This document shows, piece after piece, positions 10,431 to 20,348 of a DNA stretch of 33,644 nucleotides (positions are counted from its first letter, which is position 1; every line of letters begins with the position of its first letter). The DNA is from Candidatus Kuenenia stuttgartensis. Its GTDB lineage: Bacteria; Planctomycetota; Planctomycetia; Isosphaerales; Isosphaeraceae. The stretch spans positions 1-33,644 of the forward strand of contig CAMBZY010000002.1 of the NCBI GenBank assembly GCA_945872325.1, given 5' to 3'. The notes beneath the pieces were generated by a model. The model ran no database searches, was not told where the DNA came from, and was given only the letters and a program-made list of their open reading frames with translations. The position numbers and the translations under genes are program-made.

Positions 10431-10757
10431 ATGGGTCAACTGTATCTACAGCGTTTCGAGTACCGGGGTGCCATTGACAAATCATTGTTCGACCGAACCT
10501 GGAGCATCGCCAACGAGGCCATGGCCAAGACCGGTAACTGGGGGAATGTTGAGAAGGGCGTCAAGCACGTTCATGCATATGGAACGGGCTGGGGCGGCTA
10601 CGCTTTGCTTGACGTGGAAGATCCTGCGGCTTTTGACGCGTACCAGATTTATCATGCGAATAATTACGGGCAAATGTGTCATGTCACATTTGAGCCTCTG
10701 GCCGACCTTGATGCCGCAATGGCCCCAATGATCGCTGAGCACAAAGCCAAGTCATAG
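10431..10757 (+). CDS. Small dimeric alpha/beta-barrel-like protein of unknown function
   Basis: Start at ATG 10431 (GGAAGGTCGGAGAA upstream) gives MGQLYLQRFEYRGAIDKSLFDRTW..., 108 aa. The longer ORF from 10290 has a less convincing N-terminus. Confidence 0.7.
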   Translation: MGQLYLQRFEYRGAIDKSLFDRTWSIANEAMAKTGNWGNVEKGVKHVHAYGTGWGGYALLDVEDPAAFDAYQIYHANNYGQMCHVTFEPLADLDAAMAPMIAEHKAKS

Positions 10758-11273
10758 CTGATTCGCTTGCAAATTCGCTGAGTCCTTAGGAACTGGTCGT
10801 GAATCACTTCCAGTTTTTGAGGATGGTTTTGGATTGCAGGCCAACAGTCAGTGATTTTAATTCCCAGACCGAAAGCTATTAGACCACATATCTTTTAAGC
10901 CTTATAAACCAACTATAGGCATGAAGATTTGAATTTAATTGCTATCAGACGGAGTTCGCGTAAATGTATCAACCAGGAAGAGGTCACGTTTGGAGGCTGA
11001 ATGACATAAAAAAAGAGAGAGTGCTTACAACCCAACCAGCCAACTTAAAATCAGGAATTTAATTTCGTCCTAATCTTTACTCAGTTGCCAGTGAAATTAT
11101 TTCTATGGAACTCCTAAAGACATGATCCTTTTGAACCAAATCACGGTTTAGACAAGTTTTAGATGGATTGCCTCTTGCGGACGTAGTGAAAGCGGAGTAA
11201 GCTCGACTGGTCTGTTGCCAGACAATCCGGTTCTGGCGAAACAATCTCAATTCAACAAAAAGCCTAAAGAGTT

Positions 11274-11290
11274 GCATGTCATGGACATGC
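11274..11290. promoter_or_regulatory. Operator-like dyad GCATGTC-ATG-GACATGC upstream of the MFS gene
   Basis: Perfect 7-bp arms, 3-bp centre, about 80 bp upstream of the ATG at 11373. Confidence 0.4.
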
Positions 11291-11372
11291 TATCCGTAAT
11301 TCCATCGAGGAATTACTGTCCGGCTTTCAAAAAGAATGCACGAACACACAATTCAGGGAGGCTTGAAAATCG

Positions 11373-12893
11373 ATGGAATACGAATCAGAACCAGTGAAGA
11401 AGGATATGAAGCTGTTTTGGGCATGCTTTGTCGCGCTGGTTGCGACCTCGTTCGTTTTCGGACTGAGAGCAAATATTATTGGCGAATGGCAAGCGGAGTT
11501 CAGCCTGAGCGAGTCTGACAAAGGGCGGATACTTGGTGTGGGATTGTGGCCATTTGCAATCAGCGTGATTATTTTCAGTTTGGTAATCGACTATATCGGT
11601 TATAAAACGACCGCCATGATTGCAATGGGTTGTCATATTGCATCTCTGTTGTTAACACTATTTGCGAAAACACCAGGTTCACTCTACTGGAGTGTTTTCC
11701 TGATCGCAATTGCCAATGGAATGGTTGAAGCTTTTATCAATCCGGTGGTTGCAACTGTATTTAAAAACGAAAAGGCCAAGTGGCTGAATATTCTTCATGC
11801 AGGCTGGCCGGCTGGTCTTGCTCTTGGCGCATTGACATCGATACTACTTGGGGATATGAACTGGCACTTTAAATATGCCATGTGTTTTATTCCGGTTGTT
11901 ATCTATGCGTTTCTGATCCTGCCATGCAAGTTTCCTGTGAATGAGCGAGTTGCTGCCAGCATTCCATATCGAGACATGCTTGGTCAGGTCGGTGGATTAG
12001 GCTTCTTTGCATTTGCATTGCTGCTGGTTCTCGGTATTGCACAGATCGTTGGTAGCCTTGCGCCTGGAATGGAAATTCCGTTCTGGATGGCGGGTGTGAT
12101 TGCAACTGTTGTGGCTGTGATTGCAGGTGTTTATACGGGAACTGCTGGAAATTGGATGTTCCTGCTGATCCTTCTGACCATGGGCCCGCTTGCAACCACA
12201 GAGCTTGGAACTGACAGCTGGATGCCAGATCTACTCAGCGCTGATTTTACTCCGGCACACGCAGGCTGGATTTTCATCTATGTCTCAACCGTTATGACGA
12301 TCATGCGATTCTATGCAGGTCCGATCGTGCACCGATTTTCGCCGATTGGATTATTGGTAGTCAGCGCAATGATTGCAATCACAGGCCTTTTACTGCTCTC
12401 CCAATCCTCAGGAATGATGATTATTGGAGCAGCAACCGTTTATGCATTTGGAAAGACATTTCTCTGGTCAACCACACTTGGCCTGGTTTCAGAGCAGTTC
12501 CCCAAAGGTGGGGCGCTCACATTAAATGGAGTTTCAGCTGTGGGGGTGCTGGGCATGGGAATCCTTGGGACACCGATCATGGGTGGGCTTCAGGACTTGG
12601 GGATTAGCAAAGACCTTCAGGCCAATCAACCTGCCATTTTCGCCAAAGTTGCTGGAGAGCCCAAGGAAGTTGTATTTCTTGGAGAGGTCCGGAGCCTTGA
12701 CGAAGATAAAGTCAGCGCATTAAATGACGCAGAAAAAGAGCTTTTGATGAAGACCAAGTATCCTCATAAAAAGGCGGCTTTTTATCAGGTGGCGACCCTG
12801 CCTTGCTTCATGCTTTTGTGCTATATCTCTCTGTTCTTGTATTTCCGATCCAAAGGCGGATATAAGCCTCAGGAACTTGCGATCGAGTCTTAA
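11373..12893 (+). CDS. Major facilitator superfamily transporter
   Basis: 506 aa, about 12 hydrophobic helices; 'SESDKGRILGVGLWPFAISVIIFSLVIDYIGYKT' matches MFS loop organisation. Confidence 0.85.
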   Translation: MEYESEPVKKDMKLFWACFVALVATSFVFGLRANIIGEWQAEFSLSESDKGRILGVGLWPFAISVIIFSLVIDYIGYKTTAMIAMGCHIASLLLTLFAKTPGSLYWSVFLIAIANGMVEAFINPVVATVFKNEKAKWLNILHAGWPAGLALGALTSILLGDMNWHFKYAMCFIPVVIYAFLILPCKFPVNERVAASIPYRDMLGQVGGLGFFAFALLLVLGIAQIVGSLAPGMEIPFWMAGVIATVVAVIAGVYTGTAGNWMFLLILLTMGPLATTELGTDSWMPDLLSADFTPAHAGWIFIYVSTVMTIMRFYAGPIVHRFSPIGLLVVSAMIAITGLLLLSQSSGMMIIGAATVYAFGKTFLWSTTLGLVSEQFPKGGALTLNGVSAVGVLGMGILGTPIMGGLQDLGISKDLQANQPAIFAKVAGEPKEVVFLGEVRSLDEDKVSALNDAEKELLMKTKYPHKKAAFYQVATLPCFMLLCYISLFLYFRSKGGYKPQELAIES

Positions 12894-12933
12894 GGATCAG
12901 GCCGGAAATAACTTCCCGTTTTTAAAACCAATT

Positions 12934-13060
12934 AACCGGGGCTAGCGCAATACCGGCTAGATAAGAGGCGATAGCCTCCAGGTTACTGGTTTCAATCTAG
13001 CCGCAGGGCGCTAGCCCCCGGTTGGATTTGTAAATCGCCGAAACCGGGGGCTAGATTCAA
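12934..13060. repeat. Intergenic inverted repeat of the '(A)ACCGGGGGCTAGC...GGCTAGAT' type plus a third partial copy
   Basis: Left arm AACCGGGGCTAGCGCAATACCGGCTAGAT (from 12934); right arm AATCTAGCCGCAGGGCGCTAGCCCCCGGTT (12994-13023); partial third copy AAACCGGGGGCTAGATTCAA (13041-13060). Confidence 0.8.
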
Positions 13061-13076
13061 TCGCCAGGGGTTCATG

Positions 13077-13109
13077 GGCGTACGATTTCGCTTTTTGGAA
13101 TCGTATGCC
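13077..13109 (-). terminator. Hairpin 3' of the SNF2 gene (minus strand)
   Basis: GGCGTACGATT (13077-13087) / AATCGTATGCC (13099-13109), 11-bp stem with one G-U, starting 15 bp past the SNF2 ORF end. Confidence 0.5.
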
Positions 13110-13123
13110 GGATGGGCCTTTTT

Positions 13124-16100
13124 TTATGACAGCAAGTATTCAAGATCTTCGCGGGTCAGGGATTGGATCACCCGGTTGTCGCCGCCGAGGATGGCTTCGG
13201 CCAGGTCGCGTTTATGGGCTTGCAGATCGACGATCTTTTGCTCCACTGTGTCGCGGGCGATCAGGCGATAGGCGAAAACGTGATTCATCTGGCCGATCCG
13301 GTGCGATCGGTCGATAGCCTGGGCCTCAACAGCCGGGTTCCACCAGGGGTCGAGCAGGTAGACGTATTCGGCAGACGTCAGATTCAGGCCCAGTCCGCCG
13401 GCTTTGAGGCTGATCAAAAAGACCGGGATTTTCGGGTTGGTCTGGAAATTCTCCACACGAGCTTCGCGGTCGCGGGTCCGTCCGTCGAGATATTCGTAGG
13501 GAATCTTGGCTTCGTCCAGACGGTCTTTGACAATCGAGAGGAAGCTGGTGAACTGGCTGAAGACAAGGACTTTGTGGCCCTCTTGAATCACTTCTTCCAG
13601 GTGTGGAAGAAGGACGTCGAGCTTGGCCGAGCTTTCAACCCGCTTGTCGGGGTCGATCAGGCCCGGGTGGCAGGCGGCCTGACGGAGGCGGAGAAGAGCT
13701 TCCAAAACTTCGATTTTGTTGGTCGTGAACTTACCTCCGGAAATGGCTGAGGCTTCGTTCTTAAGCAAGGCGTGGCGATAGTGCTCGCGCAGCTGGTCGT
13801 AATACGCTCTTTGTTCCGGTTCGAGGTCGCAGTGCAGAATCTGCTCGGTTTTTTCCGGAAGGTCTTTGACCACCTGCTTTTTGGTACGCCTGAGAATGAA
13901 CGGGCGAAGCGACTTGGCCAGGGCCTCGCGGGCGATCGGATCCGCTCCACTGGCGGCGGTGGCGGTGCGTTTGAAGAGTGCGGCTGAGCCAAGCATTCCG
14001 GGATTGATGAATTCAAAGAGGCTCCAGAGCTCGCCCAGGTGGTTCTCAATCGGGGTACCTGACATAGCCAGCCGGTGCTTGCCTTTAAGAATTCGAGCGG
14101 CTTTGGCGGCTTGACTGTCGGCATTCTTGATGGCCTGGGCTTCGTCCAGAATCACATAGTCGAAATCGATTTTGGCGAGTTCGACAATGTCGGACCGAAG
14201 AGTGCCGTAGGTGGTCACGATCAGGTCGAATTTGCGGAACTTGGGCAGCATGACCTGACGATTCGGGCCGGTGTAATCGAGAACACGCAGCTCAGGGGCG
14301 AATCGGGAGGCCTCCTGAACCCAGTTAAACACGAGGCTTTTTGGGACGACGATCAGGGAAGGCCCTTTACGCTTGCCGGTCTCGCGCCATCGGGCGAGTT
14401 GGGCGAGCACCTGGACGGTCTTGCCAAGACCCATGTCGTCAGCCAGAACGCCACCGAACTTGAACTCTTCGAGATAATCGAGCCAGCCAAGACCTTCCTT
14501 CTGATAGGGACGAAGTTCGCCCTTGAACATCGGGGTAGGTTCGATTGGCTTGATGCCTTCAAACGATTCAAGGCTCTTTCGGACGGTTGAGAAAGCGTCG
14601 TCGAAGGTAATTTCAGGCTGGGTGGCGAGCATGCTGTCGAGCAGGGCGGCCTGACTTTTGGTGAACCGGAGGACGTCGCCATCGGACTTTCCAAGTCCTG
14701 TGAGGAATCCATATTTACGGAGCCAGTCTTCGGGCAGGACACCGAAGGTACCGTCGGGCAGGATGATGGTACTATCGCCCTTGCTGGCGGCTTTCATGAG
14801 TGATGGGAGAGGGACCATCTGTCCACCGAACGAGATGGCTCCGCCGAGTTCGAACCAGTCGATGTGTGTGCTGACGGCGAGTTTGAATTCGCTGGCTGGG
14901 CGATAGCGTTTGCCCTCGGCTTCGACATACCAGCCGAACCCGACGAGATCTTTGGTGACCTGATTGAGCTTTTTAGGAGGCAGTTCGAGCGAGCCTGGAT
15001 CGGCGATGATATCGGAATTAGGCCTGAAACCAAGCTCCCAGAGCAGTCGCGTGGCGTCGGCTTCAGCTTCCTGATCGCGATGGATGATCCGGAGCTTCTG
15101 GCTCTCGATGGTCATGGCCCCGGACTGGATCAGAGGGATGCGAGTTCCTCCGTAGTCGAAATACATCTCTCCAACGAGCCTGTCAGAGCCCCAGCTTTGG
15201 CGAGGTGTGCGCAGGAGCAGGCACGGTGTCGGTCTCTGCGTAAGTTCCGACCAACTCGTGCTATCGGTCAGTTGGTCGATGGAGAGTTTGGAGGCTTCGA
15301 GAATCTTGGCCAGCATTTCATCCTGCTCGACATCAGAGAGTTGAAGCTCTTTGTCGGAGCGCATCTTGCGAACCCAGTCGATGACCCCTGAGTCGTCAAA
15401 TTTCGCCAGTCGGCCAATGCCTGAAAAAACGAGGCCTGGAAGGATGGCGAGTGGCTCGGCCAGGTCCATTTTATGATCGTTTCGCCGCAGGGCACCGCGC
15501 CAGGTCCAGCGCTTGCCGGACGAATCGGATTTGATTTCAAGGCCGAATTTCCAGGGCGGGCCTTCGTCCCAGCGGAGCACGGGAGGATCGTCCGTATTGG
15601 ATTCTGAGCGGCGGATTCGGCAACGGCCTGTACGAACCAGGCGTTCGATCACTCCGGCGGTCGATTCCGGCTGAAGTGTGAACCGGTGCTGGATGTGGCC
15701 ACGCGGGATCAGACGTTTGGTGGCCTGAGCCGCACGGCGGGCACGAAGGTCGAGGTCATGATTGACTGCTGCGACGGCCGGTTCAGAGGCAGCTGCAAGG
15801 AGGTCGAGTAGTTCGAGATCTTCAGGAGCAGCGAGCTTGAGAAATTCGAGATAGGCAGCCTGGGAAGGCTTCCAGCTGGCGATGACTCCACGATCCGCAG
15901 TGGGGGCATCGATTCGTCGGCGACGTCGGCCGAGTTCGATCACAACTTGTCCGCTGGAGAGCATCGGAGCGGCGTCGATGATGTAATAAAGCGCCGGCCG
16001 CTTCGGTTCTGCCTGAGATCTGGCCATAGCCTCATTTGCAGCATTCGAAGCCGCACGGGCCTTGGTCGATTGGTCGAGGCCGCGCCGACCTGGCATGGCT

Positions 16101-17293
16101 GGAGGGAGATAGCCGGGCGGATAAGCACCTGCAGGGTAAGCAGGTCGCCGACCAGGAGCAGTTGTACTGGCGGCCGCTCTTAACTCCCTTGTATTTGGGA
16201 GACGTGCTCCTGGGCCCGGGCCGTAAGCTGTTGGGGCTCGCCCTGGTGCGGCAGCGGGTCGTGCACGGCGTTGTGGGGGAAAGGCCGACGGACCTGCATT
16301 GACCGGGGCCCATGGCTGCTCAGGCGCAGGATAAGCTGTGGAGCGGCGCGGTGGAGGCGGCTGAATCACAGGGGCGGCAGTCGGATATTCGGAAGTTCGG
16401 GGAACCACTCGCTCAATATAAACTTCGCGGTTTTCCCACGGGGCGGTCAACTCGCGAACCACTTGCGGAGGCACAGGTGCAGGTGCGTAACGGCTCGGCT
16501 GCGCAGGACGTGGCTGGCCAGATGGGTATCGGCCAGGCCCACCTCTCTGGGCTGGAGGTGGAGGATAGGCACCATAAGGGCTTGGCGAACGCTGAGGGCC
16601 ACGTCCCTGACCTGGTGGTAATTGCTGGCGAGGGTAGGGGGCAGGGCCAGCCGGGGGACGCCTTTTGGGTGCTTGGTCGTAGCGTCTTGGAGGTTGCGGA
16701 TACGCCGATCCAGGATTGGGCGGGACGTATTGATACGACTCAGGACGGTGAGGGACTGGTGGAGGGGCCGTGGATTCGAGACCGTCCCAGTGGCGCTGAA
16801 GGATGTTGTCCTGATCAACAGAGTGTCGTTCTGGAGATCTTGAGTTGTAAGGACTTAAACGAGCTGGAGGCGGGGCCATCGAATCTTGCGGAGCGTAAGG
16901 GTCTCGGTATGCCTGCGGAGCGGGATCGCGGTAAGGCTGGGCCAGATGAGGTTTGGCGATCCCATCGCGGCCACGGGTGTCGGTCACGAGATGGACTGGT
17001 CGGTGGCGGGCATCGAGCAGAAAGCCGTGCGCATCTACGGCAAGCAATGTGGCCCACATATGCTTGCAGGGCGAGCCTTCCTCACCAAAGAAGGGACAAC
17101 TGCAGGATGCGACCAGACGACTGCCTTTGAGCCTGAGCTTGACGCGATAATTGACCGTTCCACGGACCCTTCCGATCACGGCTTCGTCGGTGGAATTTTC
17201 GGCGAAATCAACACGATTCTCGACGAAATAGGACTGACCCCGGGAGCGGACTCCCTCGTCAAATTCGTGAGCAAGCTGTAGGGCAATCCCCAT
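13124..17293 (-). CDS. SNF2/SWI2-family DEAD/DEAH helicase with N-terminal SWIM zinc finger and long Pro-rich linker
   Basis: 1389 aa; SWIM 'VASCSCPFFGEEGSPCKHMWATLLAVDAHG'; SNF2 motifs 'DDMGLGKTVQVLAQL', 'DYVILDEAQAIKN', 'LSGTPIENHLGELWSLFEFINPGMLG'-type region, C-terminal 'DRSHRIGQMNHVFAYRLIARDTVEQKI'. Confidence 0.95.
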   Translation of the reverse strand: MGIALQLAHEFDEGVRSRGQSYFVENRVDFAENSTDEAVIGRVRGTVNYRVKLRLKGSRLVASCSCPFFGEEGSPCKHMWATLLAVDAHGFLLDARHRPVHLVTDTRGRDGIAKPHLAQPYRDPAPQAYRDPYAPQDSMAPPPARLSPYNSRSPERHSVDQDNILQRHWDGLESTAPPPVPHRPESYQYVPPNPGSAYPQPPRRYDQAPKRRPPAGPAPYPRQQLPPGQGRGPQRSPSPYGAYPPPPAQRGGPGRYPSGQPRPAQPSRYAPAPVPPQVVRELTAPWENREVYIERVVPRTSEYPTAAPVIQPPPPRRSTAYPAPEQPWAPVNAGPSAFPPQRRARPAAAPGRAPTAYGPGPGARLPNTRELRAAASTTAPGRRPAYPAGAYPPGYLPPAMPGRRGLDQSTKARAASNAANEAMARSQAEPKRPALYYIIDAAPMLSSGQVVIELGRRRRRIDAPTADRGVIASWKPSQAAYLEFLKLAAPEDLELLDLLAAASEPAVAAVNHDLDLRARRAAQATKRLIPRGHIQHRFTLQPESTAGVIERLVRTGRCRIRRSESNTDDPPVLRWDEGPPWKFGLEIKSDSSGKRWTWRGALRRNDHKMDLAEPLAILPGLVFSGIGRLAKFDDSGVIDWVRKMRSDKELQLSDVEQDEMLAKILEASKLSIDQLTDSTSWSELTQRPTPCLLLRTPRQSWGSDRLVGEMYFDYGGTRIPLIQSGAMTIESQKLRIIHRDQEAEADATRLLWELGFRPNSDIIADPGSLELPPKKLNQVTKDLVGFGWYVEAEGKRYRPASEFKLAVSTHIDWFELGGAISFGGQMVPLPSLMKAASKGDSTIILPDGTFGVLPEDWLRKYGFLTGLGKSDGDVLRFTKSQAALLDSMLATQPEITFDDAFSTVRKSLESFEGIKPIEPTPMFKGELRPYQKEGLGWLDYLEEFKFGGVLADDMGLGKTVQVLAQLARWRETGKRKGPSLIVVPKSLVFNWVQEASRFAPELRVLDYTGPNRQVMLPKFRKFDLIVTTYGTLRSDIVELAKIDFDYVILDEAQAIKNADSQAAKAARILKGKHRLAMSGTPIENHLGELWSLFEFINPGMLGSAALFKRTATAASGADPIAREALAKSLRPFILRRTKKQVVKDLPEKTEQILHCDLEPEQRAYYDQLREHYRHALLKNEASAISGGKFTTNKIEVLEALLRLRQAACHPGLIDPDKRVESSAKLDVLLPHLEEVIQEGHKVLVFSQFTSFLSIVKDRLDEAKIPYEYLDGRTRDREARVENFQTNPKIPVFLISLKAGGLGLNLTSAEYVYLLDPWWNPAVEAQAIDRSHRIGQMNHVFAYRLIARDTVEQKIVDLQAHKRDLAEAILGGDNRVIQSLTREDLEYLLS

Positions 17294-17582
17294 GACAGTG
17301 CGACTTTCAACAGAGCATTTTGTTTGATGTCGAGTTCAGGACGACACCTGATCGGTGGCCGATACCTTCAGCCCCGTCTTTATCCGATTCTTTCGATTCA
17401 AGAAAACCAACCGCCAATGGCCCGATATCTTGTCGGGATGAACCAGTTCAAACCAGGCTCCGAGACAAATTCCAAAGCGATCGCCTCGATTAAAACGGAG
17501 GATTTCACGTGTCAGCCCAAAGACCGGGCTTGTGGAATGATCGAAAAACAAGGTTTCCAGAAAGATCTTCTCATCTCATCCC

Positions 17583-17610
17583 GGCCTTGTCAATAAAAAT
17601 CGACAAGGCC
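17583..17610. terminator. Hairpin in the gyrB-SNF2 intergenic region
   Basis: GGCCTTGTC (17583-17591) / GACAAGGCC (17602-17610), perfect 9-bp stem, A/T-rich 10-nt loop. Confidence 0.4.
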
Positions 17611-17678
17611 TGCTCAGTTCCCAAGGTTTAGATCACCATCACTGACGACCATAACCCCATCAATACCAACTCGTTCAA

Positions 17679-17716
17679 GCCGGTTTTCAGTTCGACATCC
17701 GTCGAATAAAACCGGC
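17679..17716 (-). terminator. Nested hairpin, likely gyrB terminator
   Basis: GCCGGTTTT (17679-17687) / AAAACCGGC (17708-17716), with inner TTCGAC-ATCC-GTCGAA, starting 15 bp past the gyrB ORF end. Confidence 0.6.
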
Positions 17717-17730
17717 CGTTCCGAAACGCG

Positions 17731-20253
17731 TCAAACGTCCAGATTCTTGACCTCAAGAGCATGCTTTTCAATGAACTGACGACGTGGCTCCACGTCCTCG
17801 CCCATCAAAGTCGTAAACAGGTCGTGGGCCGCTGCCGCATCGTCAAGACGAACCTGCATCAGGCCACGACGCGTCGGATCCATCGTGGTGTCCCACAACT
17901 GATCCGCATCCATCTCTCCCAGTCCTTTGAAACGCGTGATCTTCATCCCACGCTCGCCCACCTGACGCACCTTCGGAACCAGCTCTCTCAGGTCAGAAAG
18001 CAGGAAGCTCTCCTCCCCTCGCTTCAGCTCGAACCGCGGAGGAGGCTCATCGCCCGTCACTTCTCTAGGCAGAAGCATCTCGGCAGTCAACTGAAATTCG
18101 TCCCTCATCCGGGCCAGCTGCCGATTCACCCCACGAAGCTCGTGAAGCTCAATCACCCTGAGGGATTGATCAGCCACCTTATCAGGCGACTCGCCAGCCA
18201 CCACGGCCGCTGCCTTGGCATCGACCGTATCACTGACGCCCTTGGCAATCAGAAGCTCGGCTTCCGATGCGTCGTGAATCCACTGCGTCACTCCACCTTC
18301 CACCACCATGAAAAGTGGCAAAAGGCCGGCGTTTGGATCGTTCTCGCCCTCAGCCTTCTTGACTTGCGCCAAAAGGTGACGGAGAGGAATATTGCGGCGA
18401 CCAAACACGCGCAGACCCTGCTCCAGGGCTGTCGCAATTTCCATGAGCGTTTTCAGGCCTTCAATCGGGAAAGTCGGGCCGTCTTCAAGAACCTTCAGAG
18501 AGGCGTCCTTAAGCCCGTTTTCCATGAGAATCGCCTGCATCTGGCTTTCCTCACGCACATATCGACGCTCTTTTCGCTGGCTGATCATATAAAGCGGAGG
18601 CTGGGCCACGTAAAGGTGCCCGCCGGCGACCAGTTTCGGCATCTGGCGATAAAAGAAGGTCATCAGCAGGGTTCGGATGTGCGATCCGTCGACGTCGGCA
18701 TCGGACATCATCACGATCTTGCCGTACCGACGCTTGGCTGTATCCTCTTCGTCGCCAATCCCACAGCCCACAGCCGTGATGATATTGCGTACCTCGTCGT
18801 TGCCCAGAACCTTGTCCAGACGGGCCCGCTCGACGTTCAGGATCTTACCCCTCAACGGCAGAATGGCCTGATACAGGCGGTCGCGGCCACCTTCGGCTGT
18901 CCCACCGGCAGAATCGCCTTCGACCAGGAACAGCTCAGAGCTGGTCAGTTCGTGAGTCGTGCAGTCCATCAACTTGCCAGGCAGACCAACACCTGAGAGA
19001 ACGCCTTTGCGGTTGCGGACCAGTTCCCGCGCCTTTTTGGCCGCAATCCGGGCCTCGGCCGCCAGGAGTGCCTTATCGCGAATTTTCCGCGCAACCGCCG
19101 GATTCTCTTCGATGTACTGGCTGAGCTTCTCGCCCACAATCTTGCTGGTGATCCCCTCCACCTCGCCGTTGCCCAGCTTGGTCTTGGTCTGGCCTTCAAA
19201 CTGTGGATCAGGCACGCGAACAGCCACGATCGCTGTCAGTCCCTCGCGGAAGTCGTCGCCGGTGATCTCCAGATCCTTCATCCGATACGACGGTGGATTA
19301 TCCTTGATGTAAACATTGAACGACCGGGTCAGAGCTGTCCGGAAGCCAGTCAGGTGCGTTCCACCTTCCTGCGTGTGGATGTTGTTGCAGTAGCTCGTCA
19401 CGTTGTCGCGAATCGAGTCGTTGTACTGCATCGAAACTTCCACTTCCACGCCCTTCTCATCGTCCCGACCCATGAACCGGATCGGCGGATGAAGCACGCT
19501 TTCAGCGCGGTTCAACCACGCCACAAACCCCGCCAGACCTTCCTCGCTGAAGAATGTCTCGCCTTTTTCGTTGCCGTCCACCCGTTCATCTAGAAGCGTG
19601 ATCTTCACGCCTGGATTCAAGTAGGACAGTTCCCGGAGCCTGCGTTCCAGAATGTCGTATTCAAATACGGTGACCTGAAAAATCGTGTTGTCAGGCATGA
19701 ACCGGATCATCGTACCGGTCCGCTGGGTCGGTCCACAGGCTCGGATCGGACCTTGCACCAGACCCTGCTTGTAATCCTGTCTCCAGATCTGTCCACCGCG
19801 ATGGATTTCAGCCTCAAGCCATTCGGAAAGGGCATTGACCACCGTAATACCGACCCCGTGCAAACCACCCGAAACCTTGTAAGTATTGTGGTCGAACTTC
19901 CCACCGGCGTGCGGAGTGGTCAGAACCACTTCGAGGGCCGTGGTGCCTGTGTCGGCGTGAATGTCGACGGGAATCCCGCGGCCGTCGTCCTGAACAGTCA
20001 CGGATCCATCCGGATGGATCGTCACACTGATCGTGGTACAGTGGCCGGCCATAGCTTCGTCGATCGAATTGTCGACCACTTCATAAATCAGGTGGTGGAG
20101 GCCACGGAATGTGGTGTCTCCAATGTACATCCCAGGCCGAAGGCGGATGGCTTCGATGCCCTCCAGTCGACGGATCGAAGAGGCGTTGTATTCGCCACCG
20201 TTGGCAGCTGGAACGTTATCGGCCGTGGTATCAGCGGACATGGCAGGTATCAC
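17731..20253 (-). CDS. gyrB: DNA gyrase subunit B
   Basis: 840 aa; 'EGIEAIRLRPGMYIGDT', 'EVVDNSIDEAMAGH', 'GLHGVGITVVNALSEWLE', 'LVEGDSAGGTAEGGRDR', 'QRKERRYV', 'RFKGLGEMDADQLWDTTMDP'. Likely real start is MSADTT at 20241. Confidence 0.98.
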   Translation of the reverse strand: MIPAMSADTTADNVPAANGGEYNASSIRRLEGIEAIRLRPGMYIGDTTFRGLHHLIYEVVDNSIDEAMAGHCTTISVTIHPDGSVTVQDDGRGIPVDIHADTGTTALEVVLTTPHAGGKFDHNTYKVSGGLHGVGITVVNALSEWLEAEIHRGGQIWRQDYKQGLVQGPIRACGPTQRTGTMIRFMPDNTIFQVTVFEYDILERRLRELSYLNPGVKITLLDERVDGNEKGETFFSEEGLAGFVAWLNRAESVLHPPIRFMGRDDEKGVEVEVSMQYNDSIRDNVTSYCNNIHTQEGGTHLTGFRTALTRSFNVYIKDNPPSYRMKDLEITGDDFREGLTAIVAVRVPDPQFEGQTKTKLGNGEVEGITSKIVGEKLSQYIEENPAVARKIRDKALLAAEARIAAKKARELVRNRKGVLSGVGLPGKLMDCTTHELTSSELFLVEGDSAGGTAEGGRDRLYQAILPLRGKILNVERARLDKVLGNDEVRNIITAVGCGIGDEEDTAKRRYGKIVMMSDADVDGSHIRTLLMTFFYRQMPKLVAGGHLYVAQPPLYMISQRKERRYVREESQMQAILMENGLKDASLKVLEDGPTFPIEGLKTLMEIATALEQGLRVFGRRNIPLRHLLAQVKKAEGENDPNAGLLPLFMVVEGGVTQWIHDASEAELLIAKGVSDTVDAKAAAVVAGESPDKVADQSLRVIELHELRGVNRQLARMRDEFQLTAEMLLPREVTGDEPPPRFELKRGEESFLLSDLRELVPKVRQVGERGMKITRFKGLGEMDADQLWDTTMDPTRRGLMQVRLDDAAAAHDLFTTLMGEDVEPRRQFIEKHALEVKNLDV

Positions 20254-20348
20254 CCAGATTAGAAAAACCCACTTGGCCGACGGATTCGCCGAACCGACAC
20301 TTCAATGTCGGCACACCCAAGCCTCTTGTGGCCACCCGATCGGCCCGG

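Noticed and set aside
10758-11372. Possible tRNA/ncRNA in the large gap before the MFS gene
   Set aside because: No cloverleaf or recognisable RNA consensus could be read by eye; needs Infernal/tRNAscan.
13163-14590. Plus-strand ORFs of 195, 171 and similar aa
   Set aside because: Shadows of the SNF2 helicase domain on the opposite strand.
16312-17130. 272-aa plus-strand ORF
   Set aside because: Antisense to the SWIM/Pro-rich part of the SNF2 gene; an artefact of GC-rich repetitive codons, with no domain signature.
17761-18996. 411-aa plus-strand ORF
   Set aside because: Fully antisense to gyrB, whose frame has unmistakable motifs; His/Arg-rich composition typical of shadow ORFs.
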